This document shows, piece by piece, positions 22,959 to 34,638 of a stretch of 64,000 bases of DNA. A program made the position numbers and the translations under genes. This stretch comes from Cylindrodendrum hubeiense (lineage: Eukaryota > Ascomycota > Sordariomycetes > Hypocreales > Nectriaceae), in the NCBI GenBank assembly GCA_014621425.1, contig JAANBB010000069.1, positions 62,001 through 126,000 on the forward strand, read 5' to 3'. Under the pieces are notes generated by a model. It did no database searches and had not been told where the DNA came from. It was given only the letters and a program-made list of their open reading frames with translations. Each line of letters opens with the position of its first letter. Positions within the stretch are counted from its first letter, which is position 1.

Positions 22959-24929
22959 ATGAGTGCCCATCCATCGCTTGGCAGTCACGGCGAAGATCGG
23001 CAAGTCGGCATGCAAGAGAAACATGTTCCAAGAAAGGCCCGCAAAGGCACTAGATCCTGCACCGAGTGTCGCCGGCGCAAGATAGCCTGCTCTTGGAGCT
23101 CAAAGCACGCCTCGAAGTGTCGTAGGTGCGAGGAGCGCGGGTCAGATTGCACCCCCCAGGTCTTTGCATCGCCATCTACTACACGGCGGCGATCTACCAC
23201 TCACGATCGGGTCGCGCGCCTCGAAAAGCGCATTACCAGCCTTACTACAGCCGTCCGCAGCCTAGGATCAGAGTTCGAGTCCCGGGACACGACTCCACGG
23301 ACCTCACCGGTCGTGATCCAGGACAGCCAGTCCGGCTCGGACTCAGACTTGGACGAGTGTCAAGTCTCAGATGTCCCAATAATAGAACCCCCTGCATATC
23401 TCAATTCGCTATTTAATAACGACCTCATATGCTCAGACAACTACAGCAGCGACACTCATAGCGGTCGCACCGGGAAGACGTTGGATCGACTCTGCGGATC
23501 GGCCAGGACTATTTTGCAGTCTCTCATACCCTCAAAGAACGACGTATGCGTGTTCGCCGACCGTGCGCCAGGATGGCTGCTGCTCCTCGAGAGCATCTTT
23601 CCGCTGGACTCAGTCAGCAAATTCGGCATCGATATTTTATCGCAGTATGATGATATGAAGCTGCCGGACGTTGACCCAAATAATCTTGCTTCCTGGCTCC
23701 TCATAGTCGCTTTCACAATTGAGCACCGACCTGACGAGGCAGCTAGCCATACGTTCACATCGAGATGGCACACTGCCACTCGGTTCTCCGACGCTGTGGC
23801 TGAGGTAGTAGAGAGAACCATAATAGCCCAAGAGGGAATCTCGGGTTCTATCAAAGGTATCAGGACTACGATACTCCTCATACGACTGTAAGTCCCTTCT
23901 TGATGACTTTCCCGATATTTCTGACACTGTTGATTCGCCAGTTACTTTGCTCGCGGCAACTTCCTTAAGGGCTGGTTGCAGCTACGTCGAGTCCTGGCTT
24001 TTGCAGAGCTGCTTGGACTACACCGCTCGACAGATCCACATGCCACAATGATGTGGGAGTGCCTATGCTCCATGGAAAAGGTCAATTCTATGATGTTTGC
24101 ATTTCCATCGACCACGAGGTACCGCCGAGAAAAGACGGAACCGAGGGCGCCGACTTCGTACATTTCTCAACTTGCCAACATCACCATCGGACTCGAGGAC
24201 ATCACCGAGTTGTCCGATCCCCAATTATATAAGAAGGTCTCGGAACTGGATGGCGATCTACGCAGACTCGTCCCTGCGACCCCGGAGCGATTAGGACAGC
24301 ATGAGACTAGACTGGCCGCTCTCGTGATGCAGCAACTCCACAGCTACATCTGCATGCGCGTGCACATGACTCTGGGCCTTCGCCCGCCGTCCCCAGACAC
24401 CTCTCACAGCCGTAAAGCCTGCACTGAGGCATGCTTGCAGGTGACCCAGAGATACATGACGCTTTCCTCCCTGCTGTCGAGCGGCTTTCCTCGGCGAGTT
24501 TTCGACCTACAGGCCTTTACTGCCGTAGTCATCCTGCTTCTACTTGGATTCAGCTCATCCGCAGACGCGTCGCAAACAGCCAAGACCGTGGCAGAAGAAG
24601 TCCGCGAAGCAATGCAGTCAATTAGTGACCAGTCCAGCTCGGACTATGCTAGACAAGCTATCCGGACGATTCGCGCCCTTGTTGAGCTTCTTGATACCAA
24701 TACCGATGCGAGCATCAGTATGAGAGTCCCATTACTGGGCAAGGTTCTTGTTCGGCGAGCCAAGCCTGTCGAAGGAAGTATTAGCCTCCAGTTCCCAGCA
24801 TCTGAGACTCCACCCTGCCTCCCCGATCCAATCTGGGGATCATTGTCTTGGTCAATGAAGGATCCCGAGCAGGTATTCTACGACGCCATCATGGGGGATT
24901 GCGAGTTTGGCGGGTTCGACTTCACTTAA
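22959..24929 (+). CDS. Zn2Cys6 transcription factor beside the ABC-G pump
   Basis: Two exons, 22959-23887 and 23942-24929, joined through a GTAAGT...GCCAG intron, give about 638 residues. The zinc cluster near residues 34-64 is C-x2-C-x6-C-x9-C-x2-C-x6-C (CTECRRRKIAC, then CRRCEERGSDC). The nine-residue central loop is longer than the usual five to six. A basic stretch and a short heptad region (VARLEKRITSLTTAVRSL) follow, likely for dimerisation. The middle contains a weak fungal_trans region with LLGLHRSTDPHATMMWECLCSMEK. The divergent position beside the ABC-G pump makes control of that pump, and perhaps of the CYP505 gene beyond it, a reasonable guess. No DNA-binding site was identified. 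Confidence 0.9.
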
Positions 24930-25850
24930 TCAGCTGTTTACGCGTGGTGATGGGTACTCTAACGCACAATGCTGACGGTTCCTGGTTCCTGTTAGCCATT
25001 TCTTCTGCATGTGCCGCAAAGAGGGGCTAAAATAAAAGCCCGACATACAACGCATATTCATATCTCACCAGGCACGTTCATGCCAACCCTGACTTTACGG
25101 AAGCATCATCGCAACCAACTCTAGAGGTGGCAGAATCGTGGCAACGAGTCGGAAGAAAGTTTCCGTCCAAAACTCTGGACATATCGACTGCATCCTGTTT
25201 CAGGGGCACTTGCATGACATGCAGTTCGAATAGTAAATCTCGGTATATTTGTTGAGCTAGGTCGGTTAGATTATCACGGACAAATGGTCCTTACAGTATT
25301 TATCGTATTGTTAATAGCCTATGCGGTCTACCACGCCCCTAAACGACACCCCGATGTATCATTTGTGAGAAATATCGTGTTTTTACTGCGCGGCTAAATG
25401 AGTTCTCCATTGGTAAGAGAACTGTACCAACATTATCGAAGATGTAAATTCTCTGGCAAGGGCCAGCATAGATGAAGTTACCTGCCACAGGTCCGATGTG
25501 CTACAAGACTTAGAGCACGAGGCCTAGAATCAGGGCAAGATTTTACTTATGGCCTATCCCGTGATTATTAATTTGTTTATGGATTTCAGGGGAGTTTCCT
25601 TGTTATGAAAATGCCAATATCTTACCAGAAAGCGACGGGAATGTACATTCCTTCGTGGGAGAAGTCCGTTTTCGTATCATATGTCAATTCAGGAGTGTTA
25701 TTAAGTGATTCAACTGGACTATTTGGAAATGGTTGAAGATGATAGATGTAGTGAACGAAACATCAGTCCATTATTCATATTTAAAACAATACGATTCAAG
25801 AATGGTAAAGTGACCTGAAATAATTGATAGACTACGTTTAGCCATATTGC
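24930..25850. other. intergenic, 0.9 kb between convergent genes
   Basis: The 3' regions of the Zn2Cys6 gene (+) and the permease (-). The second half is AT-rich. Nothing recognisable was seen. Confidence 0.5.
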
Positions 25851-27897
25851 TTACGCAGACGCCTTCCTGGAGGAATCTTTCTCGCCATCGGACACGGCAA
25901 GGGCAGGATCTTTAACCTCCACCCCTTCTGTCGTAGGGACCTGACCAATCATGTGATGCTAGAACTTTCTGTTAATAATCATTACAGATACATTCGCGGA
26001 GGAGTACGTTACATTGATGTTGATCTTGGGTCCCTTAAACCATTTGTGTGCGTCAACAAAGAACCAGATCACTACGAACACCATCGGCACGCCCTACATG
26101 GAATGTTAGCATTGAATTTGCACCAGATGGGGAAAACTTACAAAGACCACAATGGTCCAGTTCATGCCATCGGCTGTCAGGTTCGCTCCCTTAACCGCTG
26201 GGAAGCAGAAGATGGGCATCATAACTAATACAAAAATGCATGAAACGATACCACAAGGCACGCTGAACTTTCCTAGATTCCAAGGTCCGGGGCGAAAGTT
26301 ATTTCCGACGAAAACAATCTTGATGAAGACGGGGAGAACAAAGGCGATGTATGCAGCAAGAGCGCCGATGGAAAAGATGGCAGCAATGCTAGCATCACCT
26401 CCGAAGAGTAGAAGCATGCATAGGACTCCGATTAAAGTATTGAACCAAACTGCGTTGACGGGGGTGAGAGTATGTCGGTTGACCTTCTTCAGGAGGGGGC
26501 TGAAGATGCCGTAGCAGTCATCACGAGCATATGCAAAGCAGACTCGACTAGCGCTAACCATGCAACCCTGGCCCATGGTGTAAGCGCATATGATTGTCAT
26601 ACACAAAACAGCTATGGCGATGGGTTCCGGGAGGATTTGGATCAGATAGGCAGCCCAAGGTTGACCCTGTATACATGTTAGCTGATAGGCAGATTTTGCA
26701 GCTGCTGACTTACCAAATCGCTCTCAAAGATTTCTCCGACATCCTGAATAGTGTAGGCAATGAGAACATTCAAAATGAAACCCAAAACAGATCCAGAGAG
26801 CGCAGTCATGACAATAGACCGCGGTGTGGCAACTGCCGCATTAGAACATTCCTCTGACAAGTGGAACGACGAGTCTAAGTAGTGGTACATAGTCAGCATA
26901 TTTCCCCATCTGGAGGTGAATCCCCGGATATAGTAATTAGGGAGAACTAACCGTAACCTGACATTGTCCACGTAATGGCAAGGAATGACATCATAACCGA
27001 CACACCATCAGGCCAGTCGGTGAAGTTTTGGATACCCCACGCAAAATCGCTGGTTTGGAACTTCGGGGTCACTGTTGTAGCTGCCGGGATAATGATGATG
27101 GTGATGAACAGGCAAGCTATATTAACAATGCTTCCCACTGAATTGAAGTTGGCGATCCATCGAGTGGGCATGCTGCTCAGGACGGATTGAGTGATCATGA
27201 TGAATACTGTCAGCAAAAACGTCTGCCAGTCGGTTGGGACGTAGTCGGGATTTCTCATCGACGCGACAGCGAGGATCATTCCAGCTAAAGATAGGTCAGA
27301 CGATGATCGCAATGGCTTGAGTAGAACAGCTGGCTACATACCACATCCATAGCCAACACTCGGGGCGCCAGTAACTTGTACCATCCAGTTTGCCCAGCCA
27401 GTGATCCAGGCGGCGAGCGGGCCGTACTTTGGACCGGCAAGAACAGCAGCCGCATAGTACAATCCACCAGAAGTTGGCATACTCGACGCCAATTCTGCCA
27501 TCGACATGGCAACCTAATTCTGTCAGGATTGAGTCGGCCAATAAGTAGAAGGCGTCTTACACAGAGGACGAAGATGACGGATAGAATCCAGCCCCAGGTA
27601 TTAGCTGCCGGACCGGCTGGAAGAAAATTAGCAACACTACTCAAACCGACCACGGGTAGACATACCATAACCAAGTCCATACCACATGGTTGTGCCGATA
27701 CTGGGGAGAAGTCCCATGACGGAGAAGCTGACGGCGAATGTGGTCCATGAAGAAAACTCGCGCTTGAATTCTTGCTTGTATCCCAGCGCTGCCAGTGTCT
27801 GTTCATCCGCCGACAGCTCGGCGAGATTGTCAGGGAGGTCGCCACTGGCAAGCACGCTCGTGACCGGCGGCCCGTTGGCTTCCACGTCGACAGCCAT
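25851..27897 (-). CDS. APC-family amino acid/GABA/choline-type permease
   Basis: The ATG is at 27897 and the stop TAA at 25853-25851. About eight exons, including 27897-27666, 27616-27561 and 27513-27342, join in frame to about 520 residues. The N-terminal tail is followed by GYKQEFKREFSSWTTFAVSF and GLLPSIGTTMWYGLGYAGPA, the start of TM1 in the yeast Uga4/Hnm1 group. SMAELASSMPTSGGLYYAAA and GWANWMVQVTGAPSVGYGC are the conserved TM2/TM3 part. Further hydrophobic segments continue to GIVSCIFVLVMMPIFCFPA, and a last loop GPKINI precedes a short acidic tail. This group carries GABA, choline, polyamines or related amines across the plasma membrane with protons. The exact substrate cannot be read from sequence. 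The last two short exons (VPMVFVVIWFFVDAHKWFKG, then HMIGQVPTTEG) are missed by simple frame reading. Confidence 0.88.
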
Positions 27898-29837
27898 GTT
27901 GGGCGAGATTCCTCGTGTCAGGTGATCGCTGGTTGACAGTCAAGGGCAGCTGAACTTTGGGGCGAAGATTTAGACCTGCTGACGACTCCTGCGACGGAAA
28001 TGGCAATGGTTAAATAAGATCCTGGCAGGTAACTTGAATCGGGAGGAACGCGGGGTAGATGGCATCGGTCGTCCAAGTGGTTTGGGTTGGGCGCGATGTC
28101 ACACAAGATGCTCAGCTCGCACGCATTAGTCAAACGCCACACCAACCGTCACGTCCCGACATGCACACATCACATATCTATACTTCTTCGTATGAACCAG
28201 ACGACGATCCCCCTAAGGGCTGAAAGGAATAGTGCAACCCTCGTGGGGGTGTGATAAGGCGTAGATAAGCCAGGGCCAGAGATAGCATTGCTTATCTCCC
28301 ACGTATCAGATGTACGATGTTCAACAATATCCCTGCAGCCCGCGACACTAGAGAGAACGGAAATGAGAAGGTTTGATACACCCTAGTTGTCGGGCCGTCC
28401 CAAAACGGTCAATGGCTTGCATTTTGACCCCTCGCCACTCCGCCGCAGCTATTGAAGGCGCCACTACTCCAATCTCTTATCTTTGTTTATTGCCGGCTGG
28501 ACCATGACGTGTGCAACAGCTGCCAAACCAACACAGATACCCAATAACTGCGAGACGGTATCGTGATTAGTGCGGTCGGATTCCGCACGTCGAACCCTTT
28601 TTACTCCGGAACTTCCGAGATAAAGTTGATTAGCACTTTCCCGTGACTTTGCAAGGATCTGAATGGTCGTTCAACTACCACCACACGGAATGGTCCCGTT
28701 CCCAGTTGCGCTGGATATTTTACAATCCTATCGCGACCTCTGCCTACCACGGCAGTATTTGAGGTTCTGGTTATTTTATTGATCATCTCACTGTCCAAAT
28801 TAATGGTTCGACCGAAGAAACTTCTCAAATTTGGCTATCGTGGACATCTATATGTCTTCGGCTGCCATCATGATCCGAGCGTATGTTTGTACCCAAATGG
28901 CCGAGACCAGCTATACGACTTTAACTTAGCTTTCTCTTATAGTATTTGTATCGAACCCATGGATACGATTTAATGCCACCGAGCTATATCTCTTAATTGC
29001 TACGGACGACCTTAGCTTGCGGACAGCCCTGAGAGATTATGTTCGGAGGGTATAGTTACACAATATTTCGTGGCATATTGGCTATCAAGAAATTCCCTTC
29101 TTGCTCGGCAGTAATTGCACGCCGAAACCGAATGGTCCAAAATTGCTGTGCCTGCAAGATGCGGCTCAAAGCCAGTCGCTCCAGCAAACTATGTCAACGA
29201 GGAGGAGTCACAGGACTCTGGGCAAACTGGATTCGACATTTGAACCCAATCGAAAAGCACTCTGAGCTGAGAATAACTGTCAAGTGACAGCCGTCCTGTT
29301 GGGGACTTTCTATGCTGGCAACATGTACTGGGTGCTCACACACTCAGATGTGACTGATGCGATGCATGAAGTAGCAAGCAATGTACCAACCAACCACGCC
29401 ACAGCCCTGCGTGTGAGACATGTGGTTGTCTAACACCTCGCTTGCCTCGCATTTGTGGTTGACCCAATCACTGTGTATTGATTGCCTATTCCCCGTCATC
29501 TCCCATGCGACCGTCGAAATGATGGACGTCGCAACAGAGGTATCTTCAAAGATTTAAAGCCTGCAAAGCGAGACTTGTCGAAATTTTGGCGATGCCCAAC
29601 AGCTTTTGCCATCATCCCATCGCCAAATCACAAGTGAACCATCGATAACGGCGCGTTTATCGCTGGTAACGGATTATTTCATTGCTATTGACAGCGAGGT
29701 CACTGGTCTGAGCTGACGGATTGTCCCTAATCATAGACGGTGGCTGAGAGCAACGAGCTATCTATGGAGGGCCCTTCCCTCCGAGACTCCGCCAAGCCAT
29801 TGCTCATATCCGGCGGCCGTAGTTCGCCACAATTCCC

Positions 29838-29875
29838 GTCGACTGATCCAGTTGGTGTCGACTGATCCAGTTCGT
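29838..29875. repeat. 19-bp unit repeated in tandem twice
   Basis: GTCGACTGATCCAGTT followed by GGT, then the same with CGT, so the two 19-bp units differ at one base. A third partial GTCG follows. A recent local duplication in gene-free DNA. Confidence 0.85.
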
Positions 29876-30456
29876 GTCGTGCAGACCTCCATGTTCCTTG
29901 AAATGATAGGTACAGACCAGTGCAATACTTTCACAGAGGTAGTAAGTCTCTCATGATTTTCATGCACAACGGTGCTCGTAGTCGAAGCATCAATGAGGCT
30001 CCGGCTGCAGAGAACATGGGCTAAAAGTGTAAAACAAAAATGAGCTGCATATCGCCGAACGCCCTAAACAGTCGGGCAACCGAGTTACAGTCAGGATGGT
30101 CCTAGTTTGGGCGAATTGGTTGAGTTTCAATGCGGTATTACGAAGAATGTGTGCCCATCTTCACGATGAGGCGATGAGCACAACCCTCGTTTTTTCAAGG
30201 TCAAAATCATTTTAATCGGCAAGGCAGGAGGAAATGGAGGCCTTGTCGCTGCCTGTCTCTGTAATTCTGTGGGAGATAACTCATTCGCATGGCCGTTCTG
30301 GCTCGCGATCCAGTCCGTTGGCATGTTAACATGGCAAGACAGAGGTGAGGCTGTACGGCAGGCAACAAGGCAAAAAAAACCTTGAAAAGGGTCCCTAGCT
30401 CCTTGAAAAACAGGAACCGCCAGCGGTCATCGGCGCAGACAGGGGCACAAGCGTGC

Positions 30457-30537
30457 ACCAATCAGCACACAGAGCTCTCTCGCACCTGATTGGCTGCCTT
30501 GCCTTTTAGCCTACTAATTCTACTTTGGTATATAACA
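30457..30537 (+). promoter_or_regulatory. core promoter of the T1 zinc-finger gene
   Basis: A CCAAT at about 30458-30462, an inverted one (ATTGG) near 30489-30493, and a TATATAA element at about 30530-30536, some 210 bp before the ATG at 30744. This is an ordinary fungal promoter layout. Confidence 0.5.
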
Positions 30538-30743
30538 GATCCTATGCCATCTTCAATCTCAAGCTGCTTTCTTACACAGCAATACGGCTTCCAGTCATTC
30601 AAACTCTGAAACTTGCGTAACCATCTTCGTCAAGCCATTCAGCTACTGGGAATATCAAGAAACTACAAACTCCCGTTCACAAAGACAACGATTCTTGCCA
30701 CAATTATCCCCCTAATGCAAATATATCTTCATCCGGCGGCACC

Positions 30744-31742
30744 ATGGTCCTATTTCAGTTGGCACATGGGAGTCAAACAGGAGATCCGCAAATGGTGCGC
30801 GAAAGCGAATCAACGTCGCCATTTGATTACGAGAAGCATAGGGTGTCTCCAAAGAGCTTGAATATATTTTCGAGGGAATCTCTTTCTTCAGACTCGGAGA
30901 GGGAGGAAACAGATTCATGTTTGATCTCAAGTCACTGTGATGAGAAACAAATTTTCAAGCAAATTCATACATTGACGAATTTCGTGGATCAGCTGAAAGA
31001 AGAAGGTCTAGCACACTTTTGGCAATGGATTTCAAGTGAGGAGCGATATCGAATCATGTCACCTCCAGTTGGAACACGACCAAACGCAGAGTGTTTCAAA
31101 GGCTATTCAGAAGTGGAATGTACTACGGATTCGGAAGATATGGAAATGGTTTTTGTCAGGTCAACGAGTATCAAGGCACGGCCTCTATTCGCCTGTCCGT
31201 TTCGGCTTCGAATGCCCCAAAACCATCAGTGCTGTCTACGGCAAGGGGGCTTTTCCGGTTTCCGTGAACTCACGCGCCACCTACTAGCAGCCCACCGCTT
31301 ACCATACTATTGCCCTATATGCCGGCAAATATTCAGCATGGCTAAGGATTGCAATGATCACATACAAATGAGATCGTGCAGTCTCAAGACAGGGTCTGAA
31401 ATCGAAGGTGTATCGAACAATCAGATATGGGAGCTTTCACGGCGTGCTGATCTGGTGCATTCTATGGAAGATCAATGGAGCTTGGTGTGGAATAATGTTT
31501 TCCGTGGAAGCGAGAGGCTACCTCCACCTTATATGGCATCCAATGTTGAGTATTACATCCGCATCCTCCGAAACTACTGGTCGGAAACTGGACAAGACAT
31601 CATGATGGATTTATTAAGATCGAACCACCAACCAGAGAAAGTCGACTGGGGCAGCGAAGAAATCATGGCGCTCAAGGAGGAGATCTTGGCGAAGATGGCG
31701 GATGAACTTATCGAGATCTTCAGAGAAAGCAACAATGAATAA
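30744..31742 (+). CDS. paired C2H2/C2HC zinc-finger protein, subtype T1 (cassette A)
   Basis: An intronless gene of 332 residues with a good start context (CACCATGG). The N-terminal 140 residues are polar, with an acidic Ser-rich patch and FVDQLKEEGLAHFWQWISSE. Finger 1 is C151, C164, H179, H184 (FACPFRLRMPQNHQC then FRELTRHLLAAH). Finger 2 is C190, C193, H206, C212 (YYCPICRQIF then DHIQMRSC). After these comes DQWSLVWNNVFRGSERLPPPY, the W-x3-W-x3-F...P-x3-Y segment shared by all six genes of this family in the window. It is closest to the C-terminal third of the HET fusion at 46947 (EIEGVSxNQI and LPYYCPxC shared) but has no HET domain. This zinc-finger type is abundant and uncharacterised in filamentous ascomycetes. 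DNA or protein binding is likely but unproven. Confidence 0.85.
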   Translation: MVLFQLAHGSQTGDPQMVRESESTSPFDYEKHRVSPKSLNIFSRESLSSDSEREETDSCLISSHCDEKQIFKQIHTLTNFVDQLKEEGLAHFWQWISSEERYRIMSPPVGTRPNAECFKGYSEVECTTDSEDMEMVFVRSTSIKARPLFACPFRLRMPQNHQCCLRQGGFSGFRELTRHLLAAHRLPYYCPICRQIFSMAKDCNDHIQMRSCSLKTGSEIEGVSNNQIWELSRRADLVHSMEDQWSLVWNNVFRGSERLPPPYMASNVEYYIRILRNYWSETGQDIMMDLLRSNHQPEKVDWGSEEIMALKEEILAKMADELIEIFRESNNE

Positions 31743-32218
31743 CAGGACTGAAGAGAATTCAACGAGCTCTTGAAACGATCGTGTGACACTACGTCTCAAT
31801 CCCATCCCTATTCATTCATTTTGACGATCTGGCGATGGTGGCTTTGCATGGTTTCGGAAATATGTCATCGGCATGAGTACTCTACTACTACAATCAATTT
31901 ACATCACAGGTTTGGATTTGAAGGGAGTGCCATTAACCTACAATTCAGAGATGCCTCTCGACGATTATTAATGCCTGGGGGATAGGGGGATTCGATATTT
32001 GGGTGCAAGTGGAGGAAGGTAATTACCGACACTTGGGCAGTTACTGTGATAGGAGTTTGCTTTGATCCTCTGATATAAGATGGGGACATCAGGGACATTA
32101 AGGGGACATAGCGAGACGGCAAAGTGTAAGTAGTGAGACTTTATATCTTGAATAATGAGAATTTATAAACGGAAACGAAATAGCTAAATCAGCGCGAAGG
32201 TGACAGAACACATGACTG
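31743..32218. other. intergenic between convergent zinc-finger genes
   Basis: 476 bp of 3' flanking DNA shared by T1 (+) and T3 (-) of cassette A. No feature was seen. Confidence 0.5.
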
Positions 32219-33740
32219 TCAGCGTCCAAACCTCGGATAACTCATTGGATATCCCTCATTACTCCCATCATCACCCTCAATCCGCTCCCGCTGTTGGAGT
32301 CGGTTCATCGGCAAGCCCCGGGAAGATCGTGCATTGGAAAGCGTCGGGACACTCGACTCAATATTAGGCGCTTCGGTATCATCGCCTTGATAGTAGCTGC
32401 CCTGAGGGGTAGCAGCTGGATAGGGCTCATATAGAGAGCCGTATGGTTGAGCAACATGACCTGGATAGAAACCACCGAGTGGATTAGGTTGCGATATTGT
32501 GCTCGACTGCTGCTGCCAGCCAGATGGGTCGTCATGTGTAGGGTGCGCTGGTGACATAGGCGGCTCTTGCGTTTGCGTCAGTGCTCGTGGTGTCGCATCT
32601 ACCCGAGTCGCCGAGAAGAACAAAAGTTCATCGAGAATACCACGGATAAACTGAGCGGTCTCGATTGGGATGGAACATGTACGCACATAGTCCCAATAAT
32701 TATTCACTCTGTCGGCAAGTTTCTTGTCAAAATCAAATGTGATGAATGGCGAATTGGGGTGCGCATGATTGGGAAACAGGATGTCCCATAAGTGGTACCA
32801 GTTTTTTCTCCAGGTGCCCGGGCGAGTTGTTGGATCATTGATCAGATCCACCTGTCCTTCTGTGATTCCGGGGACCTCGATCTCGTTTGGGATGCAGTTG
32901 CGTGGCTGCATGTGTGCATCCCGCTGGTACCGTCCGTTGGCGTCGTTGGAAAACTCGCGTTTGCAGATTGCGCAGTGTAGAGCCTGTGGCGGGTGTGTTC
33001 TCAGGACATGTTGGCGGACATCGGCAACATGGCGAAGTCGGGCTGAGCCACATTTCCGGTATGTTATACAATCAAACTTGAAAAACGGGCAAGCAAGCTC
33101 TGCTTCTGACGTGCCGGGCTGTGATGTCCTGGAACCACCTCCGCCCGAGGGCTTTTTTCCACGCTCACGGTCTTTGCCCGACTTGTTAGAGCGATGGCGA
33201 CGGCCTTGATCCTCAGCCACGTTTCCCCCTACAAAGGGCTCAATGTCGTTATATCCAACCCCATATTGCTGGCCACCGCTGCCTTGGTGTTGGCTTGGTC
33301 CACGCCCAGTTAGGGTACGGAAGAACGACGGCCCACCCAAGGCGACATAGACGAATAAACAATCGGTCAGAATTTGGGCGAGTTGACATTTCGAAAATTG
33401 ACGCTCCACGGAACTGGGCTGGCCCTGAATCGACGGAGGGTCGCACCCATCTCTGGGGGGAGGTGACCACAAGACTGGTGCTGCGATGAGACCAACAACA
33501 GCCAAAGCCAGCTTGGTACAGTTGCTTGTGGTAGGTTGGCGCTATCCCTTTGTCAGTCGCACAAACCAACAGAGATATCACTAGAATCAATAGGGGTCAT
33601 ACCTGGCCATCGGGAACCCGCCCGACGGTTGGCTTCGTTGGGAAATCGAAACCTCCATCTGTTTTCGTGGCCTCATAAAGGGCCATTGTGTCTGTGACAC
33701 GGGGTTCAAGGCAAATGGGGGTGTGGTACTGCAGCGACAT
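32219..33740 (-). CDS. paired zinc-finger protein, subtype T3 (cassette A)
   Basis: Two exons: 33740-33603 (46 codons from MSLQYHTPICLEP) and 33541-32219. They are separated by a 61-nt intron with GTATGA donor, GACTGAC branch site and GATAG acceptor. The product is about 486 residues. The exon-1 stretch MALYEATKTDGGF and its phase-0 intron match MRPFKASKRPGGF of the T3 gene at 54762. A basic, Gly-rich linker (RRHRSNKSGKDRERGKK) precedes the fingers. Finger 1 starts ACPFFKFD near residue 197. Finger 2 is LHCAICKREF with a later His/Cys pair. Then come EVPGITEGQ and NWYHLWDILFPNHAHPNSPF, again shared with the other T3. The C-terminus is rich in Pro, Gln and Tyr and disordered. A TATA-like TATATA lies about 50 bp before the ATG. 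Function unknown. Confidence 0.82.
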
Positions 33741-34057
33741 CTCGATTCGTGGCTGGATTGTTCAAAGAGAAAGACGGCCACGAACTCTATATATGTCTAT
33801 CTTCTAAAGAAAGAATCCGGGGTCAGTGAAACAGTTGGGGAGCCTAGATAGAAAACCAAAGCGTGAGGGTAAGGTGAGATGGCAACCCAGCATCACCGAG
33901 CACCGATATGCGTACTTTAAGCTCAAGCAAGTACACTCGCGCGCACCAGCCCACACACACGATGGTCGAGCTGCCAGCAGCCATGGGACAAAGTAGACAA
34001 AGTGGCAGAGTCACAGCCCGCTTTGCACCACTTCGAAACGATCTTCATCGGCGAAGC

Positions 34058-34121
34058 GCACGCATTTATGAGCACGCATTTGCGGGCACGCATTTTCGGG
34101 CACGCAGCCTCGCGCACGCGG
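34058..34121. repeat. 14-bp tandem repeat, four units plus a partial
   Basis: Units of 14 bp start at 34058, 34072, 34086 and 34100, with a final partial unit at 34114, all beginning GCACGC; the first three continue ATTT. Each carries the CGCA core that also forms half of the nearby palindromes. Confidence 0.9.
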
Positions 34122-34323
34122 TTGTTGCACTTTGCAACAACAGTCTTGGCGCTTTGGGAAGTGTGCTAAATTGTTATTTTGTCGAATTAACAAGTCCCGC
34201 AAGGCATTCCAGATTGCACAGACGCCACAATGGTCCGGATTCCAACATGCACTCAATGAGATGGACGCTTCGCTTCGCTCCCGACTCTTCCGGAGATACC
34301 GGCGTAGTGCGAGTTGCGTATCA

Positions 34324-34337
34324 TGCGCAGGTGCGTA
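34324..34337. promoter_or_regulatory. TACGCA-N2-TGCGTA palindrome, one mismatch
   Basis: TGCGCAGGTGCGTA, one base off the palindrome consensus, in the divergent T3/S promoter of cassette A about 300 bp before S. Confidence 0.6.
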
Positions 34338-34548
34338 TTGCGTCAATCGAATCATAACGACCTAAACGGGGATAGTAAGTACGGAGATGGTGGCCGACTG
34401 GCCTCAGGAGCAGGCTGTGGATTTTTGGTACGCAGATGTGGAGTGTAGTGATATTTGGGAACACCACCATATCCATCCTCGATGTCTCAATCGACATGTA
34501 CACACGTCAGTGTAGGCAGAATTGAAGCCCATGCGCCGAGCAGGCGTG

Positions 34549-34558
34549 AATATATATC
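34549..34558 (+). promoter_or_regulatory. TATA-like element of S gene A
   Basis: AATATATATC about 85 bp before the S start at 34639. The other S gene has the same kind of element about 83 bp before its start (53965-53976). Confidence 0.55.
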
Positions 34559-34638
34559 GATAGCATCCCTCAAGTGAGTGTGGTTAGCCTCGCTATCAAT
34601 CTTAGAACGCTATTCTACGCAGCCCATCTCCACACATA

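Larger units (their letters stand above)
27898..30743. other. gene-poor stretch, 2.8 kb
   Basis: No convincing gene. A few short frames (28779-28973, 29039-29287, 29758-29967 minus) show no family resemblance or conserved splice structure. The last 300 bp form the promoter of the zinc-finger gene at 30744. Confidence 0.45.
33741..34638. promoter_or_regulatory. divergent promoter of T3 and S genes, cassette A
   Basis: A 0.9-kb space between the T3 start (minus) and the S start (plus). It holds a 14-bp tandem array (34058-34121), a palindrome at 34324-34337, single TACGCA half-sites at 34429 and 34616, and TATA-like elements on both sides (about 33788-33795 for T3 and 34549-34558 for S). Confidence 0.6.

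Noticed and set aside
28601..29287. Short frames in the 2.8-kb gene-poor stretch
   Set aside because: No domain, splice structure or start context; the Cys pattern at 29140-29210 does not fit a Zn2Cys6 cluster.
34058..34121. CRISPR-like array
   Set aside because: Units are 14 bp in direct tandem without spacers, in a fungal genome; it is a simple tandem repeat.
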